DNA of 12,412 nucleotides from contig CAZHER010000015.1 in NCBI GenBank assembly GCA_964532005.1, positions 1 to 12,412 of the forward strand, given 5' to 3'. Below the pieces are notes generated by a model. That model had not been told where the DNA came from and ran no database searches. It worked only from the letters and a program-made list of their open reading frames with translations. This stretch comes from CAYQEU01 sp964532005 (GTDB lineage: Bacteria > Patescibacteriota > Doudnabacteria > UBA920). The position numbers and the translations under genes were made by a program. The stretch's first letter is position 1. Each line of letters begins with the position of its first letter. This document shows positions 1 through 6,372 of the stretch, in pieces.

Positions 1-22
1 AAATAAATAACAGCAAAAACAT

Positions 23-403
23 ATGACAACATTTAAAATCACAAAAGTTGTGGCTTATGGGGCTTTCCTATGGCTAATAGTGACAGGACTAGTCGGTTCA
101 GTGTACGGTTTCGGACTATACTGTGGAATTACTGATTCAGCTTGGCTTGGAGTTGTTTCTGCTCTTATTTCAGGCGGAATTTCTTTAATTTTTGCCAAAG
201 AAATGGGGGTTTTCACTACTAACCAAGCTTTGGTTTTTAGCCTTATCTGGTTGTTTGTTCCAATTGTTATAGACTTGGCCATCATATCCCCTGTTTCCGA
301 CCAATTTTTAAACAGCTGGGAATACTGGCTTGGAAGAGGTTTAATATTCTTGGCTCCATGGATAGTTTATAAACTAGGGAAAAAGTCAGAAGTCCAAGAA
401 TAA
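23..403 (+). CDS. Small multi-pass membrane protein, function unknown
   Basis: I do not recognise this 126-residue protein. By eye it has four hydrophobic stretches, at about residues 10-32, 38-57, 68-88 and 101-117. They are joined by short loops and followed by a charged C-terminal tail rich in Lys and Glu, so it is almost certainly an integral membrane protein. It has no cysteine pair, histidine cluster or other catalytic motif. The ATG lies only 22 bases from the window edge, and the A-rich sequence before it has no Shine-Dalgarno motif. The TAA stop directly abuts the ATG of the next membrane-protein gene, so the two are probably translated from one message and may work together. A small transport or envelope role is possible but is not shown by the sequence. 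Confidence 0.75.
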   Translation: MTTFKITKVVAYGAFLWLIVTGLVGSVYGFGLYCGITDSAWLGVVSALISGGISLIFAKEMGVFTTNQALVFSLIWLFVPIVIDLAIISPVSDQFLNSWEYWLGRGLIFLAPWIVYKLGKKSEVQE

Positions 404-706
404 ATGAATAAAAAGCAAGTATATGTAGTGCTTTTCATTATACTGGGTATCCTGCTCGGCTTCATTGCCCATGGCATTATAGAGATTTGGTTTACAAGAA
501 GATTGCTTAAAGACTATAACCGCTATTCCCTGGGACACAGCTGGCAAACCTGGTTCTCTATTCATCTATATTTTTCTGTTTTCCTGTTCGTGCTGAGCGG
601 GTTGATAGGATACTTGCAAGGAAAGTTTTGGTGGCGTGTAGTATACCAAGAAAAACGATTGGATCCCTTTTTCAAACAACTGCGAAAATTGCTAAAAATA
701 TTTTGA
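404..706 (+). CDS. Small two-helix membrane protein, function unknown
   Basis: This 100-residue protein has two clear hydrophobic segments, at about residues 6-28 and 51-72. A polar connecting loop containing Arg, Lys and Tyr separates them. The C-terminal tail, from about residue 73, is strongly basic and aromatic (FWWRVVYQEKR, residues 75-85), which suggests a cytoplasmic tail lying on the membrane surface. It starts immediately after the stop of the preceding membrane-protein gene and ends in TGA at 704-706. The next gene's TTG start overlaps that stop, so all three genes look translationally coupled. The short conserved-looking stretch YSLGHSWQTW (residues 41-50) could serve as a search query. 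I cannot name a family or function. The tight packing between neighbours on the same strand makes a real gene likely. Confidence 0.75.
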   Translation: MNKKQVYVVLFIILGILLGFIAHGIIEIWFTRRLLKDYNRYSLGHSWQTWFSIHLYFSVFLFVLSGLIGYLQGKFWWRVVYQEKRLDPFFKQLRKLLKIF

Positions 707-972
707 AATTAATTGTAAAATCAAAACCCAACTCCAAACTGGAAAAAATCGAACTTGTGAAACAGCCAGAGCTGTTACTCAGAACTCCTGCCGATCGTAG
801 TTCAAATGCAATGCCGGTCTATCAAGTATGGGTCAAAGAAATGCCTATTCACGGACAAGCTAATGCTGCCATTGTCAAAGTATTGGCCAAACATTTTAAG
901 GTTCCACAAAATGCTGTAAGACTTGTGTCTGGAACTAAATCCAAGCAAAAAATTTTTGAAATTATCAAATGA
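703..972 (+). CDS. DUF167 / YggU-family protein
   Basis: This small soluble protein (89 residues from the chosen start) matches the DUF167 (YggU) family. It opens with KLIVKSKPNSK, the typical first strand and turn, and continues to MPIHGQANAAIVKVLAKHF and then AVRLVSGTKSKQK. These correspond to the family's 'G-x-A-N-x-A' helix and its 'V-x-x-G-x-x-S-x-x-K' motif. The family's biochemical role is not established. An ATG exists upstream at 628, but it would add 25 residues with no family counterpart inside the previous gene. I therefore chose the TTG at 703, whose TTGA overlaps the upstream TGA stop by four bases, a typical coupling arrangement. It ends in TGA at 970-972 and is followed within ten bases by a terminator hairpin, making it the last gene of its operon. 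Confidence 0.85.
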   Translation: MKLIVKSKPNSKLEKIELVKQPELLLRTPADRSSNAMPVYQVWVKEMPIHGQANAAIVKVLAKHFKVPQNAVRLVSGTKSKQKIFEIIK

Positions 973-979
973 TGATATT

Positions 980-1002
980 AGTCGCCAAATCGGCGATTTT
1001 TT
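980..1002 (+). terminator. Rho-independent terminator after the DUF167 gene
   Basis: The stem TCGCC (982-986) pairs perfectly with GGCGA (992-996) around a five-base loop. A run of T residues (997-1002) follows at once. The stem can be extended outward by a G-T and an A-T pair. It lies eight bases past the stop of the DUF167 gene and separates that three-gene unit from the transporter operon. The stem is short, so termination may be incomplete. Confidence 0.7.
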
Positions 1003-1010
1003 GTTAAAAT
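1002..1010 (+). promoter_or_regulatory. Candidate extended -10 promoter for the transporter operon
   Basis: TGTTAAAAT fits an extended -10 element (TGn followed by TAAAAT, five of six bases matching TATAAT). It sits directly behind the T-tract of the terminator and about 24 bases before the ATG at 1034. No good -35 hexamer is present 16-18 bases upstream, where the terminator stem lies; extended -10 promoters can work without one. The call rests on motif and position only. Confidence 0.35.
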
Positions 1011-1033
1011 GAGGGTAATTATTAATAAAAAAC

Positions 1034-1561
1034 ATGTCCAGATTATCTAAATTCAAACAAATTCAAAAAACCTACCTGCCAGAATTCGTATACGGCGGAA
1101 TGGATGGTGCTGTTACAACTTTTGCTGTTGTAGCAGGAACCGTGGGCGCATCTTTATCGCCTGTTATTGTTATTATTTTGGGATTTGCAAACCTTTTTGC
1201 AGACGGAGTTTCCATGGCAGGATCAAACTACCTGGCTTCTAAGTCCGAACAGGACCTGGGTCAAGGTGATTCGGAAAAACCTCCGATTAGAACAGCGGTC
1301 ATGACTTTCATTGCTTTCGTAATTATCGGTTTTATCCCCTTAATGTCATTTGTAGGAGCAATGTTTACTCCTAAACTGGTGGGACATGAATTCGTTATTT
1401 CAATCATCCTAACTGTCACAGCTTTTATTTTAATCGGCATAGAAAGAGTCAGGCTTTCTGATATCACTTTATTCCGTTCTGTTGGACAAACATTGCTAAT
1501 CGGTTGCGGCGCTGCGGTAATTTCCTATTATGTAGGTTACTTCCTTCAAAAAATTGTATAA
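1034..1561 (+). CDS. Compact VIT1/CCC1-family Fe2+/Mn2+ transporter
   Basis: This 175-residue membrane protein belongs to the vacuolar iron transporter (VIT1/CCC1) family, whose members move Fe2+ or Mn2+ across membranes. The first helix carries the family signature GGMDGAVTTFAVVAG (residues 21-35). The second carries FANLFADGVSMAGSNYLASK (51-70), with the acidic and Met residues used for metal passage. Three further helices lie at about 86-110, 118-136 and 147-171, giving the usual five. The family's cytosolic Glu-rich metal-binding region between helices 2 and 3 is nearly absent here: only about 15 residues, SEQDLGQGDSEKPPI (71-85), join them. It is therefore a minimal form, and both the metal and the direction of transport are uncertain. 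It opens the long plus-strand operon, six bases before engB. In a bacterium it presumably acts at the cytoplasmic membrane in metal export or detoxification, which is an inference. Confidence 0.85.
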   Translation: MSRLSKFKQIQKTYLPEFVYGGMDGAVTTFAVVAGTVGASLSPVIVIILGFANLFADGVSMAGSNYLASKSEQDLGQGDSEKPPIRTAVMTFIAFVIIGFIPLMSFVGAMFTPKLVGHEFVISIILTVTAFILIGIERVRLSDITLFRSVGQTLLIGCGAAVISYYVGYFLQKIV

Positions 1562-1567
1562 ATAATT

Positions 1568-2161
1568 TTGAAAATTACCTCTGCCAAATTTATCAAAAGT
1601 GTCGTTGGAGAAGATGAGCTGCTGTATAATGAAATCCCCCAAGTCGCATTTATCGGCCGTTCTAACGTAGGCAAATCTACCATCATTAACCTTCTAACCC
1701 AGCAAAAACAACTGGCACGATCCAGTCCCACCGCAGGCCTAACCAAAGTTATAAACATTTATCTAGTAAATAGAAATTACTACTTAATTGACTTGCCTGG
1801 TTATGGTTACGCTCAAGGTTCTAAAGACAATAGAGAAAAGCTGCGAAGCCTAATTGACTGGTATTTACTTGATTCAGAAATTGACCAGCGTGCGGTTGTT
1901 TTGATAGTAGACGCAAAGGTTGGCGTGACAGATCTGGATAAAGAAATGCTTGTCGAACTAAACGAAGCACAAAAAAATGTCATTGTTCTGGCAAACAAAA
2001 TTGATAAAATAAGAAAAAGCGAATTAGCAAAACAGTTGAAAACTATAAATGAGGATGTTAGTCCCCACCATGTAATCCCTTTTTCAGCAAAAGATAAAAT
2101 AGGGTTGGGAGATCTAGTTAATCAAATCACTCAAGTATGGACAAAAAAATCGCAAAAATAG
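1568..2161 (+). CDS. engB: Ribosome-assembly GTPase EngB (YsxC/YihA)
   Basis: EngB is a TRAFAC-class GTPase that helps assemble the large ribosomal subunit and is essential in many bacteria. All the GTP-binding motifs are visible: G1 GRSNVGKS (residues 30-37), the switch I region PTAGLTK (54-60), G3 DLPGYG (75-80), G4 NKID (143-146) and G5 SAK (173-175). The PGYGYA stretch is characteristic of EngB. At 197 residues the length is normal for the family. The start is a TTG at 1568, giving MKITSAKFIKS, which aligns with the usual EngB N-terminus; no ATG occurs at a suitable place and no Shine-Dalgarno sequence is evident. The gene begins six bases after the transporter and its 3' end overlaps the next gene by 25 bases, so it lies inside a tight operon. 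The assignment is firm. Confidence 0.96.
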   Translation: MKITSAKFIKSVVGEDELLYNEIPQVAFIGRSNVGKSTIINLLTQQKQLARSSPTAGLTKVINIYLVNRNYYLIDLPGYGYAQGSKDNREKLRSLIDWYLLDSEIDQRAVVLIVDAKVGVTDLDKEMLVELNEAQKNVIVLANKIDKIRKSELAKQLKTINEDVSPHHVIPFSAKDKIGLGDLVNQITQVWTKKSQK

Positions 2162-3297
2162 TTCTGGTTGTAATTACTGTTCTATTGGTTGCTGGGATCA
2201 CAGCTTGGTTTTTACGCGACTCAATAATTCAGTTTGCAATGAAACCCACCGACACTACCTTAAAAACCATAGACACGGACAATATTCCAAATCCTGACCC
2301 CAATGCCCCACTGGAAACCGTGATCGCAGAAAACCTCAAAATTCCATGGGAAATCGCATTTCTGCCGGATGGATCCATGTTAGTTACAGAAAGAACGGGA
2401 ACTATTGAGAAAATTTCACCTGACAGGAAAACCATTGCTCAAATAGAAGGTGTATCTCATATTGGCGAAGGCGGACTTTTAGGAATGGCGCTGCACCCTG
2501 ACCATTCAAAAAATCATTTAATATATCTTTATCTAACAAGTTCGGATGGAACTAGGCTCACAAATCGAATCGAAAGCTATAAGCTTGAAAATGGTCAACT
2601 TAGTAACAGAAAAGTAATCTTAAGCAATATACCGGGATCTCGTAACCATGATGGTGGTCGCATTGCTTTTGACTCCAACGGATATTTGTTTATTGCAACA
2701 GGAGACGCCGAAACCACAACTAATGCCCAAGATAAAAATTCTCTAGCAGGAAAAATCCTCCGTATTAAAGATGATGGTAGTATCCCAAAAGACAACCCGT
2801 TCGGTAACGCAGTTTATTCCTATGGCCACCGCAACCCGCAAGGACTGGCTTGGGACAGCCTAGGAAGACTATGGGCCACTGAACACGGCCCTTCAGGCTC
2901 TCAGACAGGAAATGACGAGTTAAATCTAATAGAAAAAGGCAAAAACTATGGTTGGCCAGTAATTAAAGGTGGTCAAACCAAAGAAGGTCTGGTCACACCA
3001 ATTGCCAACTCGGGCGACCATGAAACTTGGGCTCCAGCTGGACTTGCCTATTATAAAGGTTTATTGATATTCACTGGCTTGCGCGGCCAGTCTTTGTACG
3101 CAGGAAAAATCCAGTCAGGCAATTCAGTAGCGCTGACCTCATACCTAAGAAACAAGTACGGGCGCCTCCGCGCCATAGCTGTAGGACCAGACGGCTTTAT
3201 ATATATATCGACTTCAAACACTGATGGACGCGGAAAATCAGGTGTCAAAGATGACAAAATAATACGTTTGTCTCCTAGAATATTTGAACAAAATTAA
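2137..3297 (+). CDS. Membrane-anchored glucose/sorbosone dehydrogenase-type beta-propeller
   Basis: This 386-residue protein belongs to the GSDH family (PQQ-dependent soluble aldose sugar dehydrogenases, six-bladed beta-propellers). An uncleaved-looking N-terminal helix (about residues 7-27) and a Pro/Asp linker (48-60) come first, so the propeller probably sits outside the membrane. Family landmarks are NLKIPWEIAFLPDGSMLVTE (66-85), GEGGLLGMALHPD (110-122), RNHDGGRIAF (169-178, containing the His in the position of the catalytic base), ATGDA (187-191), GHRNPQGLAWD (230-240) and TEHGPSGSQTGNDELNL (248-264). The expected reaction is oxidation of an aldose to its lactone with PQQ. No PQQ-synthesis gene is in the window and the substrate is unknown, so the true role could differ. 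The ATG at 2137 lies within the end of engB (25-base overlap) and gives the membrane anchor. It is 11 bases before ddl. Confidence 0.87.
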   Translation: MDKKIAKIVLVVITVLLVAGITAWFLRDSIIQFAMKPTDTTLKTIDTDNIPNPDPNAPLETVIAENLKIPWEIAFLPDGSMLVTERTGTIEKISPDRKTIAQIEGVSHIGEGGLLGMALHPDHSKNHLIYLYLTSSDGTRLTNRIESYKLENGQLSNRKVILSNIPGSRNHDGGRIAFDSNGYLFIATGDAETTTNAQDKNSLAGKILRIKDDGSIPKDNPFGNAVYSYGHRNPQGLAWDSLGRLWATEHGPSGSQTGNDELNLIEKGKNYGWPVIKGGQTKEGLVTPIANSGDHETWAPAGLAYYKGLLIFTGLRGQSLYAGKIQSGNSVALTSYLRNKYGRLRAIAVGPDGFIYISTSNTDGRGKSGVKDDKIIRLSPRIFEQN

Positions 3298-3308
3298 ATT
3301 TATAAAAG

Positions 3309-4400
3309 ATGCCAAATAAAAAAATCAAGATTGGAATAATTTTCGGGGGTAAATCTGCAGAACACGAAGTCTCGCTTCAATCAGCCAAAAACGTATATGA
3401 TGCACTCGATAAAGAAAAATATGATCCGATATTAATTGGTATAGACAAAAAGGGACGCTGGCACAAAAGCGGCGCCAAATTTCTCTTAAACGCCTCTAAC
3501 CCTAAACTTATTAAATTAAACAAAGCAAATAACAACGCCGTAATTCCAGCAGATGACTCAAGAAAGCTTGTTATTTTGGAAAATGGGCAAAGCTCGTCTT
3601 TGGATGTTGTTTTCCCTGTTATGCACGGCCCTTTGGGTGAAGATGGTACTATGCAAGGCTTGCTAAAACTTGCCGGAGTTCCTTTTGTCGGGTCGGGAGT
3701 ACTCGGTTCTGCGGTTGGTATGGATAAAGATGTTATGAAGCGCTTACTTAGCCAAGCAGGAATTTTAAATGCTAAATTTTTGACATTCAGCTTCTCTGAA
3801 AAAATCAATTTTAAAAAAGTCAAAGCCGAGCTTGGAGTACCCCTTTTCATAAAACCGGCCAACTTAGGCTCGTCTATTGGCGTCAGTAAAGCTAAAACTG
3901 AACAAGAATTCAACAAATCTGTGAAAGAAGCTTTTAAATTTGATAATAAAATTATTGTGGAACAATTTATTAAAGGCAGAGAAATTGAAGTTGCGGTTCT
4001 TGGCAATGAAAAACCTGTTGCTTCTATTGCAGGAGAAATTATTCCTCATGCCGAATTTTATTCATACGAAGCAAAATATATAGATGAGGATGGAGCAGGT
4101 TTGGCAATACCTGCTCAATTGCCTAAGAAAACGCTTAGAGAATTGCAAAATCTTGCAATTAAGGCTTTTCAAACTTTGAACTTGGAAGGCATGGCCAGAG
4201 TTGATTTTTTCCTCACAAATAAGGGCAAAATTTATGTGAACGAAGTTAATACCATACCCGGATTCACAAAAATAAGTATGTACCCAAAGCTTTGGAGCGT
4301 TTCCGGTATATCCTATACTGAACTTATAGACAGGTTAATTGCCCTAGCAATCCAGCGCCACAAAAGAGAAATTAAATTACGTACAGGATACAATAGCTAA
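3309..4400 (+). CDS. ddl: D-alanine-D-alanine ligase
   Basis: This cytoplasmic ATP-grasp enzyme joins two D-alanines, using ATP, to make the dipeptide that MurF adds to the peptidoglycan precursor. The N-terminal signature GIIFGGKSAEHEVSLQSA (residues 9-26) is complete. It is followed by MHGPLGEDGTMQG (105-117), the ATP-grasp motif KPANLGSSIGVSK (182-194), the omega-loop region YSYEAKYIDEDG (251-262), and the metal-binding end VDFFLTNKGKIYVNEVNTIP (298-317) with Glu312 and Asn314. The Tyr in the omega loop and the standard motifs fit a D-Ala-D-Ala rather than a D-Ala-D-Lac enzyme, though that is an inference. At 363 residues it has normal length. The ATG at 3309 has no obvious ribosome-binding site. 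The TAA stop shares one base with the ATG of the first Nudix gene. It supplies substrate for the wall synthesis carried out by the two penicillin-binding proteins encoded further along. Confidence 0.96.
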   Translation: MPNKKIKIGIIFGGKSAEHEVSLQSAKNVYDALDKEKYDPILIGIDKKGRWHKSGAKFLLNASNPKLIKLNKANNNAVIPADDSRKLVILENGQSSSLDVVFPVMHGPLGEDGTMQGLLKLAGVPFVGSGVLGSAVGMDKDVMKRLLSQAGILNAKFLTFSFSEKINFKKVKAELGVPLFIKPANLGSSIGVSKAKTEQEFNKSVKEAFKFDNKIIVEQFIKGREIEVAVLGNEKPVASIAGEIIPHAEFYSYEAKYIDEDGAGLAIPAQLPKKTLRELQNLAIKAFQTLNLEGMARVDFFLTNKGKIYVNEVNTIPGFTKISMYPKLWSVSGISYTELIDRLIALAIQRHKREIKLRTGYNS

Positions 4401-4864
4401 TGTCTCACATAAACGAAAAAATTGACTTTACCGTCGGGGTAATGGTTGTCCATAAAAACAAAGTACTGTTGCGAATGCATGACAAATACAATTTGTGGCT
4501 TGGCGTTGGCGGACACATTGAACCGGACGAAGACCCTAATCAGGCAGCAATTAGAGAAGTAAAAGAGGAAGTGGGACTAGATATTACCCTAATACCTCCA
4601 AAGAATCAAATTTATTTAACTGTTCCCGGCTATACTGAGCTGATACCCCCGCGCTTTTTGTCCAGACATAATATTGGCGAGGATCACGAACATGTTAATA
4701 TGCTATTTTTTGGAATAGCTGATACTGACAAAATAGTTATGCCGGATGACGAACAAACAGACTGTCGTTGGTTTACTATTGAAGAGCTCGATGATATTGA
4801 AGGAAACATTGGCCCTTCTGAAATCCTTTACGCCAAGTCAGCGTTGCAAGAATTAAGAAGCTAA
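4400..4864 (+). CDS. Nudix hydrolase with a canonical Nudix box
   Basis: This 154-residue cytoplasmic protein is a single Nudix domain. The Nudix box is a perfect match at residues 38-60: Gly38, five residues, Glu44, seven residues, Arg52-Glu53-Val54, Glu56-Glu57 and Gly59-Leu60, reading from GHIEPDEDP to EEVGL. These residues bind the divalent metal and drive attack on a pyrophosphate bond in a nucleoside diphosphate linked to some group X. The LWLGVGGHIEPDE context (residues 32-44) resembles proteins of the MutT/NTP-pyrophosphohydrolase type. Substrate cannot be read from the sequence; oxidised nucleotides or other NDP-X compounds are possible. The ATG at 4400 overlaps the ddl stop by one base, and only three bases separate its stop from the next Nudix gene, so the genes are coupled. 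The two Nudix proteins are not close copies of each other. Confidence 0.92.
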   Translation: MSHINEKIDFTVGVMVVHKNKVLLRMHDKYNLWLGVGGHIEPDEDPNQAAIREVKEEVGLDITLIPPKNQIYLTVPGYTELIPPRFLSRHNIGEDHEHVNMLFFGIADTDKIVMPDDEQTDCRWFTIEELDDIEGNIGPSEILYAKSALQELRS

Positions 4865-4867
4865 TTT

Positions 4868-5416
4868 ATGGAAAAGATTACTTATCAAGGGCGAATCATA
4901 GAAGTGGTAGAAAAACATGTTGACCTCAATGGGGTTGTAAAAACTTTTGAATACGCGCGAAGGTCGCCAGGTGTAAGATTAATTATACCTAAAAGCAATA
5001 AAATTTTGCTGACTAAGGAATATCGCCATGAAATTGCAGGGTACGACTATCGCCTGCCCGGTGGAAAAGTTTATGATTCACTTGAGCAATACAACACGGC
5101 TTTGGCAGATGGGGTTGACATTGCCCAAGCTGCTAAAACCGCTGCAATAAAAGAAGCAGATGAAGAAGTCGGTATAAAAATTACCGATTTGGATTTTCTG
5201 CACAAATCGGTATGTGGTGCTACGGTAATATGGGACTTATTCTATTTTATAGCAACGAACTTCGAGACAGGTTCCCAAAATCTTGAGCACGGCGAAGATA
5301 TCACTATTGAAGAAGTTAGCAAGAAGCAGGCAGAACAAATGTGCTTAGATGGAACTATTGGTGAAGAACGTAGCGCCTTGGTGCTTTTTAGATACTTAAA
5401 AGGATATAAATTTTAA
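4868..5416 (+). CDS. Nudix hydrolase, ADP-ribose-pyrophosphatase-like, with an expanded Nudix box
   Basis: This 182-residue protein resembles the ADP-sugar pyrophosphatase branch of the Nudix family. Its N-terminal half, with EYARRSPGVRLIIP (residues 28-41) and LLTKEYRHEIAGYDYRLPGGK (47-67), matches that group's layout. The Nudix helix is recognisable at KEADEEVGI (95-103), but Lys replaces the usual Arg. The LPGGK motif (63-67) is separated from the helix by about 28 residues instead of the usual dozen or so, and the spacing G-x5-E-x7-R is not kept. The insertion (about residues 68-88) reads YDSLEQYNTALADGVDIAQA. The second half contains EERSALVLFRYLKG (166-179). The metal-binding Glu residues in the helix are present, so activity is plausible. 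It starts three bases after the other Nudix gene, with GAAG about eight bases upstream as a weak ribosome-binding site, and precedes msrB by 12 bases. Substrate is unknown. Confidence 0.85.
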   Translation: MEKITYQGRIIEVVEKHVDLNGVVKTFEYARRSPGVRLIIPKSNKILLTKEYRHEIAGYDYRLPGGKVYDSLEQYNTALADGVDIAQAAKTAAIKEADEEVGIKITDLDFLHKSVCGATVIWDLFYFIATNFETGSQNLEHGEDITIEEVSKKQAEQMCLDGTIGEERSALVLFRYLKGYKF

Positions 5417-5428
5417 TTATATAAACAA

Positions 5429-5812
5429 ATGAACGAGCAAGAGATAAAACAAAAACTTACCCCTGAGCAATACCATATTTTGAGAGAAAAGGGCACTGAA
5501 GCGCCATTTTCCAGTGAACTATTAGACAATAAAGATAAGGGAAAATTTACCTGTGCTGTCTGTGGTAACGAACTATTCAGCTCTGACACCAAGTTCGACA
5601 GCGGAACAGGATGGCCAAGCTTTGACCAAGCAATTGAGGGAAGCATAGAATATCATGAAGACAGCTCGCAGGGTATGGTGCGCACAGAAGTTACATGCGC
5701 CAAATGCGGCAGTCATCTTGGCCATGTGTTCGATGATGGACCAACGGAAACAACAGGAAAAAGGTTTTGCATTAATGGTGCCTGCCTATTAATGAAAAAG
5801 GATCAGCCGTAA
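5429..5812 (+). CDS. msrB: Peptide methionine-(R)-S-oxide reductase MsrB
   Basis: MsrB reduces the R epimer of methionine sulfoxide in proteins, repairing oxidative damage with electrons from thioredoxin or a similar donor. The protein is 127 residues, a normal single-domain length. Two CxxC pairs that hold the structural zinc are present: Cys42/Cys45 (CAVC) and Cys90/Cys93 (CAKC). Other landmarks are FDSGTGWPSF (56-65), GSHLGHVFDDGP (94-105) and the active-site motif KRFCINGACL (111-120) with catalytic Cys114. There is no signal peptide, so it is cytoplasmic. The TAA stop overlaps the ATG of msrA by one base (5812), giving translational coupling with its partner, which handles the S epimer. 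The start at 5429 follows 12 AT-rich bases without a visible Shine-Dalgarno sequence. The assignment is firm. Confidence 0.96.
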   Translation: MNEQEIKQKLTPEQYHILREKGTEAPFSSELLDNKDKGKFTCAVCGNELFSSDTKFDSGTGWPSFDQAIEGSIEYHEDSSQGMVRTEVTCAKCGSHLGHVFDDGPTETTGKRFCINGACLLMKKDQP

Positions 5813-6372
5813 TGGAAGTTGCAACATTGGCCAATGGGTGTTTTTGGTGCACTGAGGCTGTATTTAGAAGGCTCAAGGGTGTGATCTCTGTACTGCCAGG
5901 CTATTCTGGAGGTAACATAGAAAACCCTAGCTACTCCGAAGTAAGTTCAGGCGAAAGTGGCCACGCGGAAGCTTTACAAATTCAATTTAATCCCGCAGAA
6001 ATTTCATTTGAAAAATTGCTGGAGGTGTTTTGGGCTACACACAATCCAACAACACTAAACCAACAAGGATACGATATTGGGACACAGTATCGTTCTGCAA
6101 TTTTTTATCACAATGAAACACAAAAACAAATAGCGGACACCTCTAAGAAAGCTTTTGGCAGCAGCGGTAATTACAAGGACCCGATAGTCACCGAAATATA
6201 TCCTTATAAAAACTTTTATCCGGCAGATAAAAGTCATAAAGACTACTACGAGAAAAACCGTACAGCAGGGTACTGCAGATTAATAATTGACCCTAAAATT
6301 CAAAAATTATATAAAGAATTTAGCCGAGACTTAAAATCTGAGCAAGAGGTTAAAGAAGAAATATTATCCTAG
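5812..6372 (+). CDS. msrA: Peptide methionine-(S)-S-oxide reductase MsrA
   Basis: MsrA reduces the S epimer of methionine sulfoxide. The active-site motif ANGCFWCTEAVF lies at residues 7-18, with catalytic Cys10. The domain continues through LPGYSGGNIENPSYSEVSSG (28-47), GHAEALQIQFNP (50-61) and THNPTTLNQQGYDIGTQYRS (76-95). The last of these contains the family's GTQYRS substrate-binding motif. Cys155, in RTAGYCRLII near the C-terminus, is a plausible resolving cysteine, as in some other MsrA proteins; Cys13 is another candidate. At 186 residues the length is usual, without a signal peptide. It is the last gene of the plus-strand operon. Its TAG stop interlocks with the TAG of the convergent penicillin-binding protein gene in a single CTAG, and no terminator is visible between them. 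Pairing with msrB indicates a complete methionine repair unit. Confidence 0.96.
   Translation: MEVATLANGCFWCTEAVFRRLKGVISVLPGYSGGNIENPSYSEVSSGESGHAEALQIQFNPAEISFEKLLEVFWATHNPTTLNQQGYDIGTQYRSAIFYHNETQKQIADTSKKAFGSSGNYKDPIVTEIYPYKNFYPADKSHKDYYEKNRTAGYCRLIIDPKIQKLYKEFSRDLKSEQEVKEEILS

Noticed and set aside
628..702. Upstream ATG extending the DUF167 protein by 25 residues
   Set aside because: The extra residues lie inside the previous gene and have no counterpart in the family. The TTG at 703 gives the normal N-terminus and a four-base overlap.
3377..4006. A 209-codon open frame antisense to ddl
   Set aside because: It lies entirely opposite strongly conserved ddl motifs, resembles no family I know and contains no membrane or catalytic pattern. 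Long antisense frames often arise from the codon bias of the true gene.
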